Positions 24,247 to 36,119 of a stretch of 64,000 bases of DNA are shown piece after piece. Source of the stretch: Chlorella sorokiniana (lineage: Eukaryota > Chlorophyta > Trebouxiophyceae > Chlorellales > Chlorellaceae); the NCBI GenBank assembly GCA_025917655.1, contig CP084619.1, positions 1,984,001 to 2,048,000 of the forward strand. The letters run 5' to 3'. Position 1 is the first letter of the stretch, and every line of letters starts with the position of its first letter. A program made the position numbers and the translations under genes. A model generated the notes under the pieces. The model saw nothing but the letters and a program-made list of their open reading frames with translations. It ran no database searches and was not told where the DNA came from.

Positions 24247-25061
24247 GGTACTTTCGCTTCCAATCCACAATCGACCAATGAACAGGGCGGATCAGCGCTC
24301 CATGCTCAAGCAATCAAGCGCCTGCCACCTGTGCGTACTGCGGCGCACTCGCTGATGATCAGCCGCTGATCTCTGGTATCTGCGACAGCACCAATGTTTC
24401 ATTGCAATTGAATCACGCCAAAGAACACTTTATGACTGTCACATCTGGTCATGTCTGCCAGCTCTGACCAGTCCCAGCACGATGCGATGGCTCTGCGAAC
24501 CGTGGTGTAGAAGCTGACGACGCAGGAACCTTGCAGAGATAGCTAGACTTCTGAAAATGTTTGCAGGCCTCACATGCAATCCATGCCCTTTTCAAGAACT
24601 CTCACCCCCTCCTGGGCGCTCTCGCCCACGATCTGCATGCTGAGCTCGTCTGGCAGGCGCGCTGGCAAGTGTGAAGCGGGGGCTTCCGACAGCTAATGTG
24701 AATGGCAAGCCGCTTTGCAACAGGCGTCTGCCTTCTCGCACAGCGAGGTGGGACCTGCGGGATAAGTATGCCTGCCGGGGCGACCGTGAACGACCTTCTG
24801 CGCTCCTGTTTTGCGAAAATGCGTCTGGCTGTGCCTTATATCGTCTGAAGCTCGGTCCAAGGGCGCCGTCTGCGGGCTGCCGGGAGCATGTGCCGACAGT
24901 TGGTAAATGCCCATCTTGCCCGCACCTCCCGCAGGCGGCTTCTGTCATACATACAAGTGAACAGAACTTTATACCAACGACAAGCGCCGACACAAGACTC
25001 CCCACGTGCGCCTGCCAGCAGCTCGCGACCTGGCGGCGGCAGCAGCGGGAAAGCCAACGTG
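24247..25061. promoter_or_regulatory. Divergent intergenic region, two promoters
   Basis: About 815 bases lie between the start codons of the divergent hydrolase (24246, minus) and the first secreted hydrolase (25062, plus). Open frames here lack domains. The AT-richer part is about 24380-24600. No regulatory motif was recognised. Confidence 0.5.
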
Positions 25062-28013
25062 ATGCCGCCGCCGTCTCGGCGGCGGCACTCAGCACTGGCT
25101 TGGCTCGCCCTAGCAGCATGCGTGTGTCTTGCAGCTTCCCCTGTGGCAGTCCAGGGTGCTGTTCAGGTGGCGGACTACGACCCAAACACGGATGCGCACG
25201 GCGGCAGCCTGCTGACGCCCACTCGCGGCAGGCTGCTGGGGCGGACGTTTCTGTGGGAGATCCCGCGCGACCCCGTCGGCGTGCTCTTCATGGCTCACGG
25301 CTGCGTGCACGACGCCGCAGACTTCTGGCCCCACAGCAAGGCCTGCCCCCAGTGCTCTGGTGGGCAGCCGCTGTGCGAGGGCATGCATTGCACCGGGAGC
25401 GGCGATCAGCAGTCTGTTCCCATACCAAGGCCCCTGCTCCTGTGTCCTTGTCTAAGACACCTTGTTCTTGGGCGACGACCCATGCAGGCCTGCCTGAGGA
25501 GGTGGCGCACACGAAGCAGGCGCTGCGGCGCGGCTACGCTGTGCTGGCGGTCGATTCGGCCAACCGGGACCCCATGAACCGCTGCTTCTCGTGAGCATTG
25601 GCATGCCCCTCTGCGCTCATGGCTGATCGGGCAACTGGAGTCCAGGGCTGCACCTGCAGAAAACGCCACTGGGGTGATGCACGCCGCGTGTGTCACCTTG
25701 TGTCGCAGTTACCCCGAGGACAAGTGGGGCGTGAAGTACATCCTAGAGAACTGGACCAGGCAGTACAACCTGCAGGCCCTGCCCATCTTTGGGTTGGGAA
25801 TTTCCGCGGGTGCCTCCTTCGTGCTGAAGCTGCCTAAGATCACACGTCTCAATGGCATTATCTCAGGCGCGGCTGCGGCTGTGCCTTGCATCATGGGGTG
25901 CCCAGCTGCGGGGACTGTGCTGCGGCTGAGCGCCGTGCCATGGGGGCCCAAGTGCAGTGAGAAAGCATGGAAGGCCTCTATGGTCTGTCCAAGAGGTCGG
26001 GCAGCAGCCGGCAGGACAGCTGCAAGCTGCAGCCCTGCTGCCCAACGGAGGGCTCGCCCAAGCGTGTGCTGCCCCCAAGCCTCCCTCGCCTCTGACCTCC
26101 CTGCTCCATGTTTACCATGCAGAGGTGCTGGGAACCACATATGAAAAGTTCCCTGCAACCTCCTCAACCTACCCCGCCACGATATTCATCGAGATGGAGC
26201 GCGACACGAGTAAGCGGCAGGCTGGGGACAGCAAGCAGAGTGGGCAACCAGCAGAGTGCCTGCGCTTGCCCGCGGAGTGCCTGCGCTTGCCCCCTTGGCT
26301 GCCCACCAGTCTTGCCCGCACACCTGCAGGTATGGCGGAGCGCATCACAGGTTCCATGCAGAAGCTGACGGAGTTTGGGGTGCCCACCACGCGCATCGAG
26401 GTGAGACGCGCGGGGCACTGCAGATTTTTCCGTTTGCACTGCGCCGGCAGCGTGCCTCAGCCCACCGCCACGCCCTTCTATGGTCCCCCCTCCTTCCCCA
26501 GGTGGACCCCCGCCCTGTCACCCCTACTTCTTCTCCGACCGCTCCCAGTACATCCAGCCGGAGCTGTCCCGCCGCATTGTAGCGGGCCTGCGCCGCATAG
26601 GCATGCTGGACGCGCAGGGCTATGTGACGCAAGACCCGCGGTACACCACCAAGGTACTGCCGTGCCGCTGGCGTTGCCTGCCTTTCGACGCTGGAGGGCT
26701 GGAAGGGGGTGGCAGGGGGCTTCAGCGGCGGGTGAAAGCAGTGCCAGGGTGGCACTTAACCCTGTCTGCGCTGAATCGCCACCCCTGGTTTTGGAGCACA
26801 AGTTGGTCCCCAATGGCATCGCATTGGCCCTGCTGCAGCCCTGGAAGGAACAGCTTGCAGCTGTTATGGGCAGGAGTGGGCTGAGGCCAGAAACTGGAGA
26901 TCATCTTGGTCGAGCTTCGGACTGGGCTCTTATTGGGGGTGCGTGAAGGGCGTGGTAGCAAGCAGGCGCTGTTGCTATGGTTGCTTTGGGGCGGCCAGCG
27001 GCGCTTGAGGCCTTGTAGCAGCTGTCAATTTGCGCCGTGCTGCTGCATGTGATGCCATGTGCCCCGCCCCCTGCCGTGCATGTGCGCGTGTGTGCGCCCC
27101 CACCCACCCACACATTCTCACACCACCCCATCGTCTTTGTTGCACCTTTGCCCCTTGCAGAGCAGATGAATGTGGCCTTTGCCACACACGAGATCATCGG
27201 GGACCACCTCACCGCCTCGCTAGCGTGGCTGGAATCGGGAGGCCGTGCAGACATCGGGGAGCTGGAGCGGCAGCTGCAGGTGCGGGGCCTGGGTGCAGGC
27301 CAGCACTAGCTAGGACCACAGGTTTCGGGCCCACCTGCAACAACGTCAACCTCCAATCCAGCAGCAGCAGCAGCAGCAGCAGGGGACTGCTCTGCTGGCA
27401 CTGCCTGCTGGGGATTCAACCTTTGGGATGCAGCTCTCTGCGCATGGATCGACTGGTTGGGCCACACCGGTCGCAGCGCTTCACTCTTTTCAATCAAGAG
27501 CAAGCGGCAGTCACCAGCTTCCTGCACAGCACTGCAGGTGAGCCGGCGAACAGCTAAGCTGGTGGCTGAGCGCGACTCGGAGCCGGAGCTGCAGGACGAC
27601 GAGGCGCTGAAGCAGGCTGCGCAGCAGGTGGGGAGTGCCTGGCGCGCATCGCTCCGACGAAGCCCTGATCGCGGCAGCGGGCCTGACCGCGCCGGCAGCC
27701 CTGATCAGCCAGGCTGCCTGGCATCGCCTGCGTGCAGGTTGAGGAGCAGCTGGCCACAACGCTGTCAGACCGCGCCAAGTGGGGCGACCTGTACGCCGAG
27801 TACGCAGAGTATTTGCAGGCAAACCCTGCCGCCAAGCTGACCTTCCCTGAGTGGCGGGCCCTGCCAGCAGCGGGCCGCTTTGGGTACAAAACCCCTGAGC
27901 ACGCCAAGAAAGAGGCAGCAGCGGCAGAGGATGCAGCGCGGCGGGATGCACCACCCGGCCAGCCTGACCCGGGGGCGCCGCTGGGCAATGCTCCGCAGCA
28001 CACCGCGCTGTGA
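25062..28013 (+). CDS. Secreted alpha/beta-hydrolase-like protein, paralogue 1
   Basis: The ATG at 25062 gives MPPPSRRRHSALAWLALAAC, a signal peptide ending near VAVQGAV. The body resembles a family of plant alpha/beta-hydrolase-fold proteins of unknown substrate: FLWEIPRDPVGVLFMAHGCV, HDAADFWPHSKACPQCS, GLPEEVAHTKQALRRGYAVL, WGVKYILENWTRQYNLQALP, GLGISAGASFVLKLP (G-I-S-A-G nucleophile elbow), YPATIFIEMERDT, ITGSMQKLTEFGVPTTRIE, IQPELSRRIVAGLRRIGMLD and the helical EQMNVAFATHEIIGDHLTAS. The last exons (27545-27629 and 27739-28013) encode a charged tail absent from paralogue 2, VEEQLATTLSDRAKWGDLYA and EYLQANPAAKLTFPEWRALP. These tail exons could belong to a separate gene. Exon order matches the next gene, which indicates tandem duplication. 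Confidence 0.75.
26254..26292 (+). repeat. Two-copy direct repeat, 21-base period, in an intron
   Basis: The 18-base word GAGTGCCTGCGCTTGCCC occurs at 26254-26271 and again at 26275-26292, inside an intron of the first secreted hydrolase gene. Confidence 0.85.
27358..27381 (+). repeat. CAG trinucleotide repeat in an intron
   Basis: A run of AGC/CAG units lies in the intron before the last two exons of the first secreted hydrolase gene. It is probably untranslated. Confidence 0.8.
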
Positions 28014-28832
28014 GGGTGCGGCGGCGGCACCGGGAAAAGGCAACCGCGGCGGGTGTGGAAGGGGAACTTTGTGCCGGCCTAGTGATGTTGTTTGTCCCAA
28101 GTACTTGCACGCGTTAGGTGTGAGTGGAGCTCCTGGCTGTATTTGACGTGAGCGCCCTTGCCTTAGGTTCGGTGAACCCAGGTGCCACTAAACCTGCCCT
28201 GCGTCCACACCCAATGATTCGCCCTTAACTTGCTTGTAAAACGCCTGGAGACCGGTGAGATCTGCGGCAATCGCTCCAGAACCTAGGAACAAGCTCTGCT
28301 TCCTTCCCCCACTGGCAGGCCGCCAGCTGGGGCAGAGCTGCAGCTAGCTGGGGTGTGGCTACCGCGCTTTGTAGCTCAAAACATTTGGTTAGGCCCGCTT
28401 TAGCAGATTCAAATGCCAGATCGAGCATTCATCACCTTTATCGATTCGCTAGCGGACTAAGCTCACGCGCTTCTGCCTGTCGATCTCCACTTCGCCAGCC
28501 CACCACCTCACGCGTTAAGTCCACCGGTCCTTTTGCATTGAGATCGGTTCCCGCCCACCTTACATTGATTTGCAGCCTATTTAAGCTCACCTCTGCAAGG
28601 TGTGTAGAGGGCTGCAGGGGGCGTTGCGAGCAGCGGCGCGCCTGTCATCCAGCTGCATTGGCAGGACCTCGCCCTTCGTTTCATAATCTCCCTCCCCCCC
28701 ACCAGCAAACCACATGGGACATGTGTTTAAAGTTCCCCCGTGCCGCTTGCCCTCTGCAGACCCACGGCGCGCTTTCGCCAATCAAGGTTCAAAATACTGC
28801 GAGCTTCCCGCCCCGCCCAGGCCCGCCGGCGA
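28014..28832. other. Intergenic between tandem paralogues
   Basis: About 820 bases separate the stop of paralogue 1 from the start of paralogue 2. The stretch 28370-28600 is AT-richer. It is interpreted as the 3' UTR of one gene and the promoter of the next; no gene or RNA was recognised. Confidence 0.55.
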
Positions 28833-31800
28833 ATGCCGCCGCTAGCGTGCCGTCGCGCGCTCGCGACCCCGCTGCTCCTCCTTGCCCTGCTGCTGCTTGC
28901 CGTGGGCCCGCGGCACGCAGCGGCGCAGGACAGGAGCTCCAGGGGTCCGGATGATGTGAATTCCTCGGAAAATGGCGGTGGCATGGCGCCCGCACCAGCG
29001 CCCGCACCAGCGCCCGCACGCGGCCCCTACCTCTCCTACAGCGACAACCGGGAGGGCAAGCCGCTGCTCACCCCCAGTGTCACCGAGGTGGAGGGGCGCA
29101 CTATCTACTACGAAGTGCCCGAGGATCCTGTCGGCCTACTGGTTTTCTTCCACGGCTGCTACCACAACGGATACGATTTCTGGCCCGAGCAACCCGACTG
29201 CGAGGAGTGCCGCGGTGCGTAGCCCTGGTTGCCGCCCCGACACCTTTGCCCGCCTACCTGCCTGCCTGCTGCGCAGCATGCCATGCGCCCGGGCGGTGGC
29301 AGCGTAATGCCGCTGGGCTCAACGGGCGAGGCAGGGCGGCGGGCCTTTCATGGCGAGCGTCAGGTCACAAAGCCGCGCCGCTTTTCTTCCTGTTCAACCG
29401 GCTGGCTGCCTGCCTCCCACTGCAGGCCTGCCTGAAGAGGTGTCACACACCAAGCAGGCGCTGTCGGCAGGCTATGCCTTTGCCGCCATGAATTCGCTCA
29501 ACCGACAGGAGCAGGGCGAGGACGTCAAATGCTTCTCGTGAGCCACCCGCCCTGAGGCTCGCCCAATTTTTGCGCCTTCTTGCCTTTGTTGTGTTTGCGC
29601 CTTCTTGCCTTTGTTGTGTGCGCTGGTCAATGCGTTTGTGCCCAGCCATGTTATCTTGCGGTCTTCCGGCAGGCCCAGTTTTGTTGGCTCCACTGGGCAT
29701 GCTGCCGCTGCATCCTGCTCCTACAGCCCACCACCTCGACCACAACCGTGCGCGTGCCTTGCCTTGCTGTGCTTTTGGAACATGAACTGCGCTGGTGACG
29801 TGCTGCGCCGATCCCTGTGCCCTCGGCTGCAGCTGGGAGGATGACCGTGAGAGCGGCATTGCGGCGCTGAGGGCGCTGCCATCGGAGCTTGACCTGGAGG
29901 TAAGGCCTGGCTGCGTCGCCGCTAGCTCAGCTTTGAGCGGCACAGTCAGCAGCCTTGTTTGGTGATGTGTTCGTTGGTGCGCCAGTCAGCCTGCTGTGGC
30001 GCAGCTGGCAGTACTGCTCCTTAAATCAGATCTCGGGGCCACGGCGCGTGCCACCTGGCAGCACTGCCGTTGTCTGACGCACGTGCCCGCCTCTTGCGTT
30101 GGTTGACATTTTGCTCGTGAATAGCCACAGAGGGTCCTTGTTTCGTCTCCTGACTCCCCACCACTGGCGCTACCACTTGCAGGACTTGCCCGTCTATGTG
30201 GGCGGCGTGTCGTCAGGTGCCGCCTTTGCGCTGCGCCTGCCTAGCGAAATGCCTGGTGAGCTGTCGGGAGTGGTGAGCGAGGTGCTGGCCATCCCCACCC
30301 CGTACGAGCAGACGTATGACGTGAGTGGGGGGTGAAAGCCAGCAAAGGTGTGCATGTGCTGCTGATGGGGGGGCACGTGGCCCCTGGGAGCCGCGCGCTC
30401 GTTGTGATCGCACCGCGCCAGGTTTGGTCGCAGTGCCGTACTGAGCCTCACGCACCCCTCCCTGCCCCCTGTCCCTCTTGCTTGCACGCCAGTGGGCCAG
30501 CTGGCCCCCGTGGCCTTTGTGTCCATGCCCAAGGACGCCTCCACGGAGCAGCGCATCGCCGAGAACGTGCAGCTGCTGAGCGATGCTGGGGTGCCGGCTC
30601 AGGTCATTCAGGTGACCACCACCCTCCGCTGCCGCCTCGTCGCTGCCGTGATGTGCGCTGCCTGGCTGCAGCTGGTGCTGCGCCCGCGTAGAAGGCTCCT
30701 GACCTTGGAAGCCGCCCGCACCAGCTGCCTTCTCGCCTGCATGGACCACGTGCTGGCGTCCAGCTCCACACTGCCTCCGTTTGCCGGTGCCGGCGGTACA
30801 GGTGTACGAGCGGTTGGTGTACCCTCGCTTCTTCTCCGACCAGACCCCGAAATCTCGGCTCAGCTGTCGGAGAAGATTGTGGCGGCGCTGAAGCAGATTG
30901 GGGTGCTGGATGATCAGGGGGAGCTCGCCGATAACCCGCGGTCCGGCTTCCAGGACATTGCCTGGCGGGTGGGTGGCGCTGCAGGGGCTGCTGCACCAGG
31001 GCATGCACGTTGCGTGGGCATGCGCCTGGTTGGGCAAGCCATGGGCAAGATGAATGGCTGCGTGACTGTGCACGGCGAAGCTCCCGGCTCAAGATGCTCG
31101 GGCCTTCCCGGATGGCCGCCTCCTCCCCTTGTTGTGCCTGGTTTGCCCCAGCCCACGATGCATATTCCCGCCCCCGCTTCTACAGCCTGAGCTCACCAAG
31201 CTTGTGCCGGAGCTGGACGGCTCTGATCCCTCCAACAGCGTCGCTGCCGACGCGTCTGACGTCAGCGGTGCGCACCCTATGGCAACCTGTGCTGTAGCTG
31301 CTGCTGCCCCCTGCGCCCTGCCCAGCTGTCGCTGTTTCTTCCTGCGCTGAACCAGCATTAGCGCTGGCTGAGCTGCTGAAAGGCAGCCCTCATGCGCATT
31401 TTCACCCTGCTTTGCATGAGACACTAACTTGGGGCCCATCCATCCACTGCTGCTGTAAGCCCTGCATCGGGGCCAATCCCTCCCCCCTCCCCCCACCCCC
31501 CACCCCCACCCCACTCTTCTTCCCCCCCCGCCTTTTTCTGTACCCACAGAGCTGCTCAACGTTGCGTATGCTGAGCACGAGATCCAGGGAGATTACACCT
31601 TTGCCATCCTCAAGTGGCTGGAGCAGGGCGGCGGCATCGACCTCAACCAGCTGGCAGCGGTGGGCGCCTGCATGCGGGGGAGGATGGGCGAGGAGGCCCG
31701 CTCGCGCGCATGCCGGCGAGGCTTGGCAGCATACCAGCTGGCCGCTGGCTGCAAGAGCCCTGGCCTAGCATCCGCTGCATGCACTGGCTAGTTCTGGCTA

Positions 31801-31952
31801 CGGTGGCCTTATGTTGAGTTGTCACCCCACACACGCACACAACCACCTGCCGCCTCCAGGAATACGTGGTCCGCAAGCCAGCACAGCTGTCGCCAGAGCG
31901 GCTGGAGGATGGGGCGGCACCAGCCACCGCAGGCGATCCGCCGCTGCCCTAG
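28833..31952 (+). CDS. Secreted alpha/beta-hydrolase-like protein, paralogue 2
   Basis: The ATG at 28833 gives MPPLACRRALATPLLLLALL, a signal peptide ending near RHAAAQD, then an Ala-Pro repeat linker (APAPAPAPA, 28987-29016). Exons parallel paralogue 1: YYEVPEDPVGLLVFFHGCYH, NGYDFWPEQPDCEECR, GLPEEVSHTKQALSAGYAFA, a short exon WEDDRESGIAALRALPSELD, LPVYVGGVSSGAAFALRLPS (G-V-S-S-G elbow), VGQLAPVAFVSMPKDASTEQ, PRFFSDQTPEISAQLSEKIV, ELLNVAYAEHEIQGDYTFAI and a final exon EYVVRKPAQLSPERLEDGAA, with the stop at 31950-31952. The two proteins are clearly diverged rather than recent copies. The HGC and GLPEE motifs and the nucleophile elbow are conserved in both. The substrate is unknown; the product is expected in the wall or the medium. 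Confidence 0.75.
29571..29620 (+). repeat. Two-copy tandem repeat, 25-base unit, in an intron
   Basis: The unit TGCGCCTTCTTGCCTTTGTT plus GTGTT at 29571-29595 repeats at 29596-29620 with one mismatch. It lies in an intron of paralogue 2. Confidence 0.85.
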
Positions 31953-32914
31953 GCCAGGACGGCGTGATTGTGGAGAGCGCGGCGTGAGCCCACTGGGCTG
32001 GGCGACGACGGCTACCCGCTGCTGTCCGCCATGCTCTGCCGCGTGCCAGGCGGTCCACTTCCTGCATCATCGAGTGGCGGGCGCCTGGCTGGTCGAAGCC
32101 TGCTGTCAGAGCCGAAGCGGCAGTGAAGCCAACCTCCTCCTTTGGTTGCTGTAGCTTTAGACACCTGGCAAGGCACTTGTATAGGACCCTGCTTCACTTA
32201 ACTGCCTAAGTTCTGCGCTTTCTTCTCAGAAAGAACCCAATCCTATCTTGCTGCAAGCCCCCTTGGCGCCCTCTGCTGATTCAACAGTGAGGCGCCGGCG
32301 CAAACGATTCTTCCACCTTGCTTCAACCATCTTCGATCGGTCCCCACATCTGTGCACATACTCAATCCACCCCCACCCCACTACTTGCACATATGCGCAC
32401 ACCACCCTTTCTGCCAAGTTCCGTCACTTTTGACCTTTCCCCCTACTAGGTAGTGCCTGGCACAGCGACAGCAGCTGCCCGGCCCATGCCAGTGCAATGT
32501 TGTGTACACAGTGATCAGCAACGCGATTCCGGTTCAAATGCAACTGATACCTCCGTTTGCAGATGATGCTGGCTGTTCCAAGCTGCACTTCTTGCAGAAT
32601 GCCGACGGAGACTGTGCATTCAGGCAGCACTGCGGCACTGCCTGGCTGGGGCCAGGGGGGCTCACTGCGCTCAGTTTGGAACTCCCACCCCAATCTTCTC
32701 TAGAACGTGTCGTTAAGGGTTAACATGGGGCACCAGGGCGCAAGGACAGTCGGGTAGCGATCGTGTGAAGCTGGGCATGCCGGCTACTTCGCCCCGCCTC
32801 CGGACCGCCCTAGCATTCACACACTCGAAATCGGCGTGATTCTGCTCTTTCACTGGTCAACAAGGTCTAGAACTGAGAGGGAACTATCCGTCTCTGCCTT
32901 CCCCAACAGTGAAC
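31953..32914. other. Intergenic, no gene seen
   Basis: About 960 bases, noticeably less GC-rich between 32150 and 32450. Short open frames on both strands carry no domain. It should include the 3' UTR of paralogue 2 and the promoter of the small secreted protein gene. Confidence 0.55.
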
Positions 32915-33404
32915 ATGCGCATCCGCTCACGCACTGTGTGCGTTCTGCTGCTCGGCACCCTGCTCATGGCAGTATACTGTGAGGTGTGCTCAAGGGCGAA
33001 TGTGCATTTGCACTCGGGAGATGTGCGGCAGCCCAGCTTCTGTTGCCGCACTCCGCCGACGGCACCGCTCGGGCCGCACACTTGCTGCTGTCCCCTGAGT
33101 GCCTGCTCTGTGCAGCCCTGCAACAGTTGTCATTCACTCGGAATGGCTGCACCTCGCCCCACAGGCTCGCAAGCTTGCCAACACGCCCGCTGAGGCGCCT
33201 GCGCTGGAGCCTGAGATGTCGCCCATGGAGCCCGTCAATGCTCCCAGCCCCCAGCCTGACCAGATCATCGGTCAAGCCCCTGAGGCCTCCAACACTTGCA
33301 CAACACTGGGAAACTTCTGCGGCCCCGACCTGCCACCGTGCTGCCCAGGATGGTCCTGTGTCACCCTGGAGGGCGCCGGCTCCCTCTGCTCGATTCCCCT
33401 GTGA
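32915..33404 (+). CDS. Small secreted protein with cystine-knot-like cysteine pattern
   Basis: Exon 1 from 32915 encodes MRIRSRTVCVLLLGTLLMAV, a signal peptide ending near YCE. After an intron (GTGTGC donor near 32984, CCCACAG acceptor near 33163) the second exon begins ARKLANTPAEAPALEPEMSP, a Pro/Glu-rich linker. It then gives CTTLGNFCGPDLPPCCPGW and SCVTLEGAGSLCSIPL before the stop. The six cysteines are spaced C-x6-C-x6-CC-x4-C-x9-C, the arrangement of inhibitor-cystine-knot (knottin) peptides, which occur as protease or amylase inhibitors, signalling peptides and in other roles. Only the cysteine framework supports this assignment; no specific function is claimed. The mature product would be roughly 80 residues and extracellular. 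Confidence 0.65.
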
Positions 33405-33752
33405 GGGCCTCATGTGCCGTGCCTACATGAAGCCATGTCTTTTTGTTGCCCTACCCACCATGTGTACAGCTTACCTTTAACTGCCTGCGTCCTTACGTTG
33501 AGATAGCGACCAGTGGTCAGGCGTCGGCTGTAACTCTCCGTAGCGTCGCGACGGAGGCGCCAGCTGGTGGGGCGCCAGCGCCACTTCACGCCAACCTACA
33601 TGTAGCTACAGCTCACCCGGCCATCGCGGTTGACACCGCTTCCGAATCGTGGTATTTTTGTCATGTCGCAATCAGACAATTGGCAGCCCCTGTGACAGAC
33701 CAGTTCCTTGCCGACTCCTCGAGCAGCGACTGTTTGCGGAGGGAGCCTCGCC
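33405..33752. other. Intergenic, no gene seen
   Basis: About 350 bases between two same-strand genes. It is assumed to hold the 3' UTR of the small secreted protein gene and the promoter of PEX11. No motif was recognised. Confidence 0.5.
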
Positions 33753-35516
33753 ATGTCATCCTGCGAGTCCCAAGATGCGCTGGATCACACGGTGGCGTTT
33801 CTCGCGCGCCGAGACGGCATTGACAAGGTAGTGTAGCGCGTGTTGTCCTGGCCTGACTGAAAGGACAACCTCACGAGCTTTGTCAACCAAATGTACCACG
33901 TGTGACAGCCCCAGCTGCGACACCTCAGCTGTCAGCCACTGCGGGTCGGCACCTGCCGCTATAGCGCGCTACCAGAGCGGCGCTTTGCATCCCACGTTTC
34001 CTGCAGACCTTAAAGTGCATCCGGTATGCCGCACAGCTACTTCTCGCCACCGCCCTATCAGGTCAAAACAGCGAACTCGCAGGCCGACTGCGGAGCTTCG
34101 AGAAGAGCATTGGCACCAGCCGCAAGGCGTACAGGTGAGGGGTGGGGGGGGCACGCATTTACCTTTGGCACCAAGAAGCTGCTTCTCCCTGCAAAGATCT
34201 CAGGCGTGCTTGCCTCAAAGTCGCAAGCTGGTTTGTCACAGTTGCAGGCTGCCTGTGCTCATCCATGGCGCCATCATGCCGCAGCCGCGGCGCCGCCAAA
34301 CCCCGCCCTTCCAGCCTGCCAGGCTGATGTGCATGTTGCTGCCCGGCTGCTCCCTCCCCCTCGCCATCACAGGCTGGGCAAGTTTCTTGCCGACGTGAAT
34401 GAGCTGCGCAAGATGCGGCTGGATGCGCCGCACGCCGCACTGGAGTGGCTGGCAGGGGGCGAGTGCGTGTACTACTTCACCGAGCAGCTCATCTGGTGAG
34501 GGGCGTGGCCTGGGTGTGAGGCCCGCAAGATATGCGCGCGCACGTGCATACGCTGCCTGCATGGCTTGCATTGGGTTACGCGCCGCCTCTGATGGCGCAC
34601 TCAACGCCATCGCTGACGACATGTGGCATGCTGGCCCAGGCGTGCCACGCCTCCCCCTCGTCCTGCTTTGACTCAGCAGCACTCTCCTTTCCGCGCCAGG
34701 CTGGTCAAGGCGGGCCTGCTGCCGGAGCGGTACGCGCGGCCGCTGTCCCGCGTGTCAAACTACGGCGAGCTGGCGGGGTACTGCGGCTCCATCACCCTGA
34801 CCCTGCTGCGCATCCGCTTGCTGGTTGAGGGCGAGGCTCGGCTGCTGACGGAGCTGCAGCGGCGGCACAAGGTGGAGCAGCGGTTGAGGGGAGCGTAGGG
34901 CCAGCCTGCCCGTCTGACACTGCGTGCAAGCGTGCTGCCTGCATGCTGCAAGGCATTTGGCGAAGCACCGCGCGCCTGCAGGCTCACTGCAACGTTGCTC
35001 CTTTGCCCCTGCCCCCTTCCAGCTGCTGGGCGAGGGGGACGATGAGGAGGCACCAACCACCAAGTCGCTGTGCAGCGAGATCCGCCTGCTGCGCACGAGG
35101 CGCCTGCTGCGCACGCTGGACTTGGTGCAGGACCTGGCAGGCAAGCAGGGGGTTGGGGGAAAGGGCGGCAGGGAATGCAGGGCACCGCCACCGGTTGTCT
35201 GGCATGTGGTTTGCGCAGCAGCATGCCAATGGTCCGCTGTGCGGCTGCAGGCAGTCCAGGCTGTGTGCTTTGTCCTGCACCTGCCACACACCGCTCTTTG
35301 TACCACGTCAAAGCCCTGCCCCTGTTTGCCCTGTGCCCGCCTGCCCCTCCGCCGCTCATCGTCCTACGACGCCCTCCCGCAGACCTGCTCCAGGTTTTGG
35401 CTGAGCTGCGGGGCAGCAAGGGGCTTCTGGGCCACGCAGCCACGCTAGCGCTAGCAGGCCTCGTCAGCGGCAGCCTGTCTGCGTACAAGAACTGGCAGAA
35501 GGTGGCGCGGCGGTGA
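33753..35516 (+). CDS. PEX11: Peroxisomal membrane protein PEX11
   Basis: PEX11 bends and elongates peroxisomal membranes and drives peroxisome proliferation. Exon 1 (33753-33827) reads MSSCESQDALDHTVAFLARR plus DGIDK. Exon 2 (34007-34134) reads TLKCIRYAAQLLLATALSGQ and LRSFEKSIGTSRKAY, an amphipathic helix typical of the family N-terminus. The later exons read RLGKFLADVNELRKMRLDAP, ECVYYFTEQLIWLVKAGLLP, RVSNYGELAGYCGSITLTLL, EAPTTKSLCSEIRLLRTRRL and LLQVLAELRGSKGLLGHAAT, and the last ends LVSGSLSAYKNWQKVARR, the usual hydrophobic C-terminus. The stop is at 35514-35516. All splice phases join cleanly and no frame break was needed. Confidence 0.9.
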
Positions 35517-36119
35517 GCGGTGTGGCCGCCCTGCTGCAACGGCGTGGCAGCCAGCCCTCCTTTCCAGTCCAGTGAGCGCTGGATGCTAATGTGTGACCTA
35601 GCTCGTGAGGAGGTCTGGAGCGTATGTCAAGTGAAAGAGTCACATGTGCAGGTCAGTCAGGAGCTACAAGGTGTGCTATGCAGGTGGCAAAGCAGGCGGG
35701 TCAGGGAGCAGCAGGGCAGGGTCATGGGGAATACACACGTGTGCTCACAGAAAGCACCCGGGAGGGATGCAGAGATAGATTCTAAGGGCAGCTTGCTTCT
35801 CGAAGGGGAAGGTTCGGGATAGCAGGCCGCAGCAGGATCGCAGTCTGCCGGAAAACTTGTAGGCGCACCTTCGCCCACAGCGCAGCCACAAAGTGGGCAT
35901 AACCAGAATTCTGGGGGCCACCAATCAGAACCCCGCATCGTCCTGCGGCCCAGCCCCAGCAGCCCCACAGGCAGCCATGCGCCAGTCCAGTGCGTGGCAC
36001 ATGCAGCTGCCTGCCAGCTCCTCGGAACTCCAAGGAAAGCGCGTCTGCAGCGCGTCTGGCCGTGCAGCCAGGGTGCCCGTGTGGGTGGTGTTGAGCTGTA
36101 GGGGTGGCAGGCGCTGCGC
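35517..36119. other. Convergent intergenic region, no gene seen
   Basis: About 600 bases between the stops of PEX11 (+) and phytol kinase (-), interpreted as 3' UTRs. The open frames are short and featureless. Confidence 0.55.

Noticed and set aside
28360-28440. tRNA-like stretch (GTTAGGC then ATTCAAATGCC)
   Set aside because: No acceptor stem or proper anticodon arm could be paired; probably chance.
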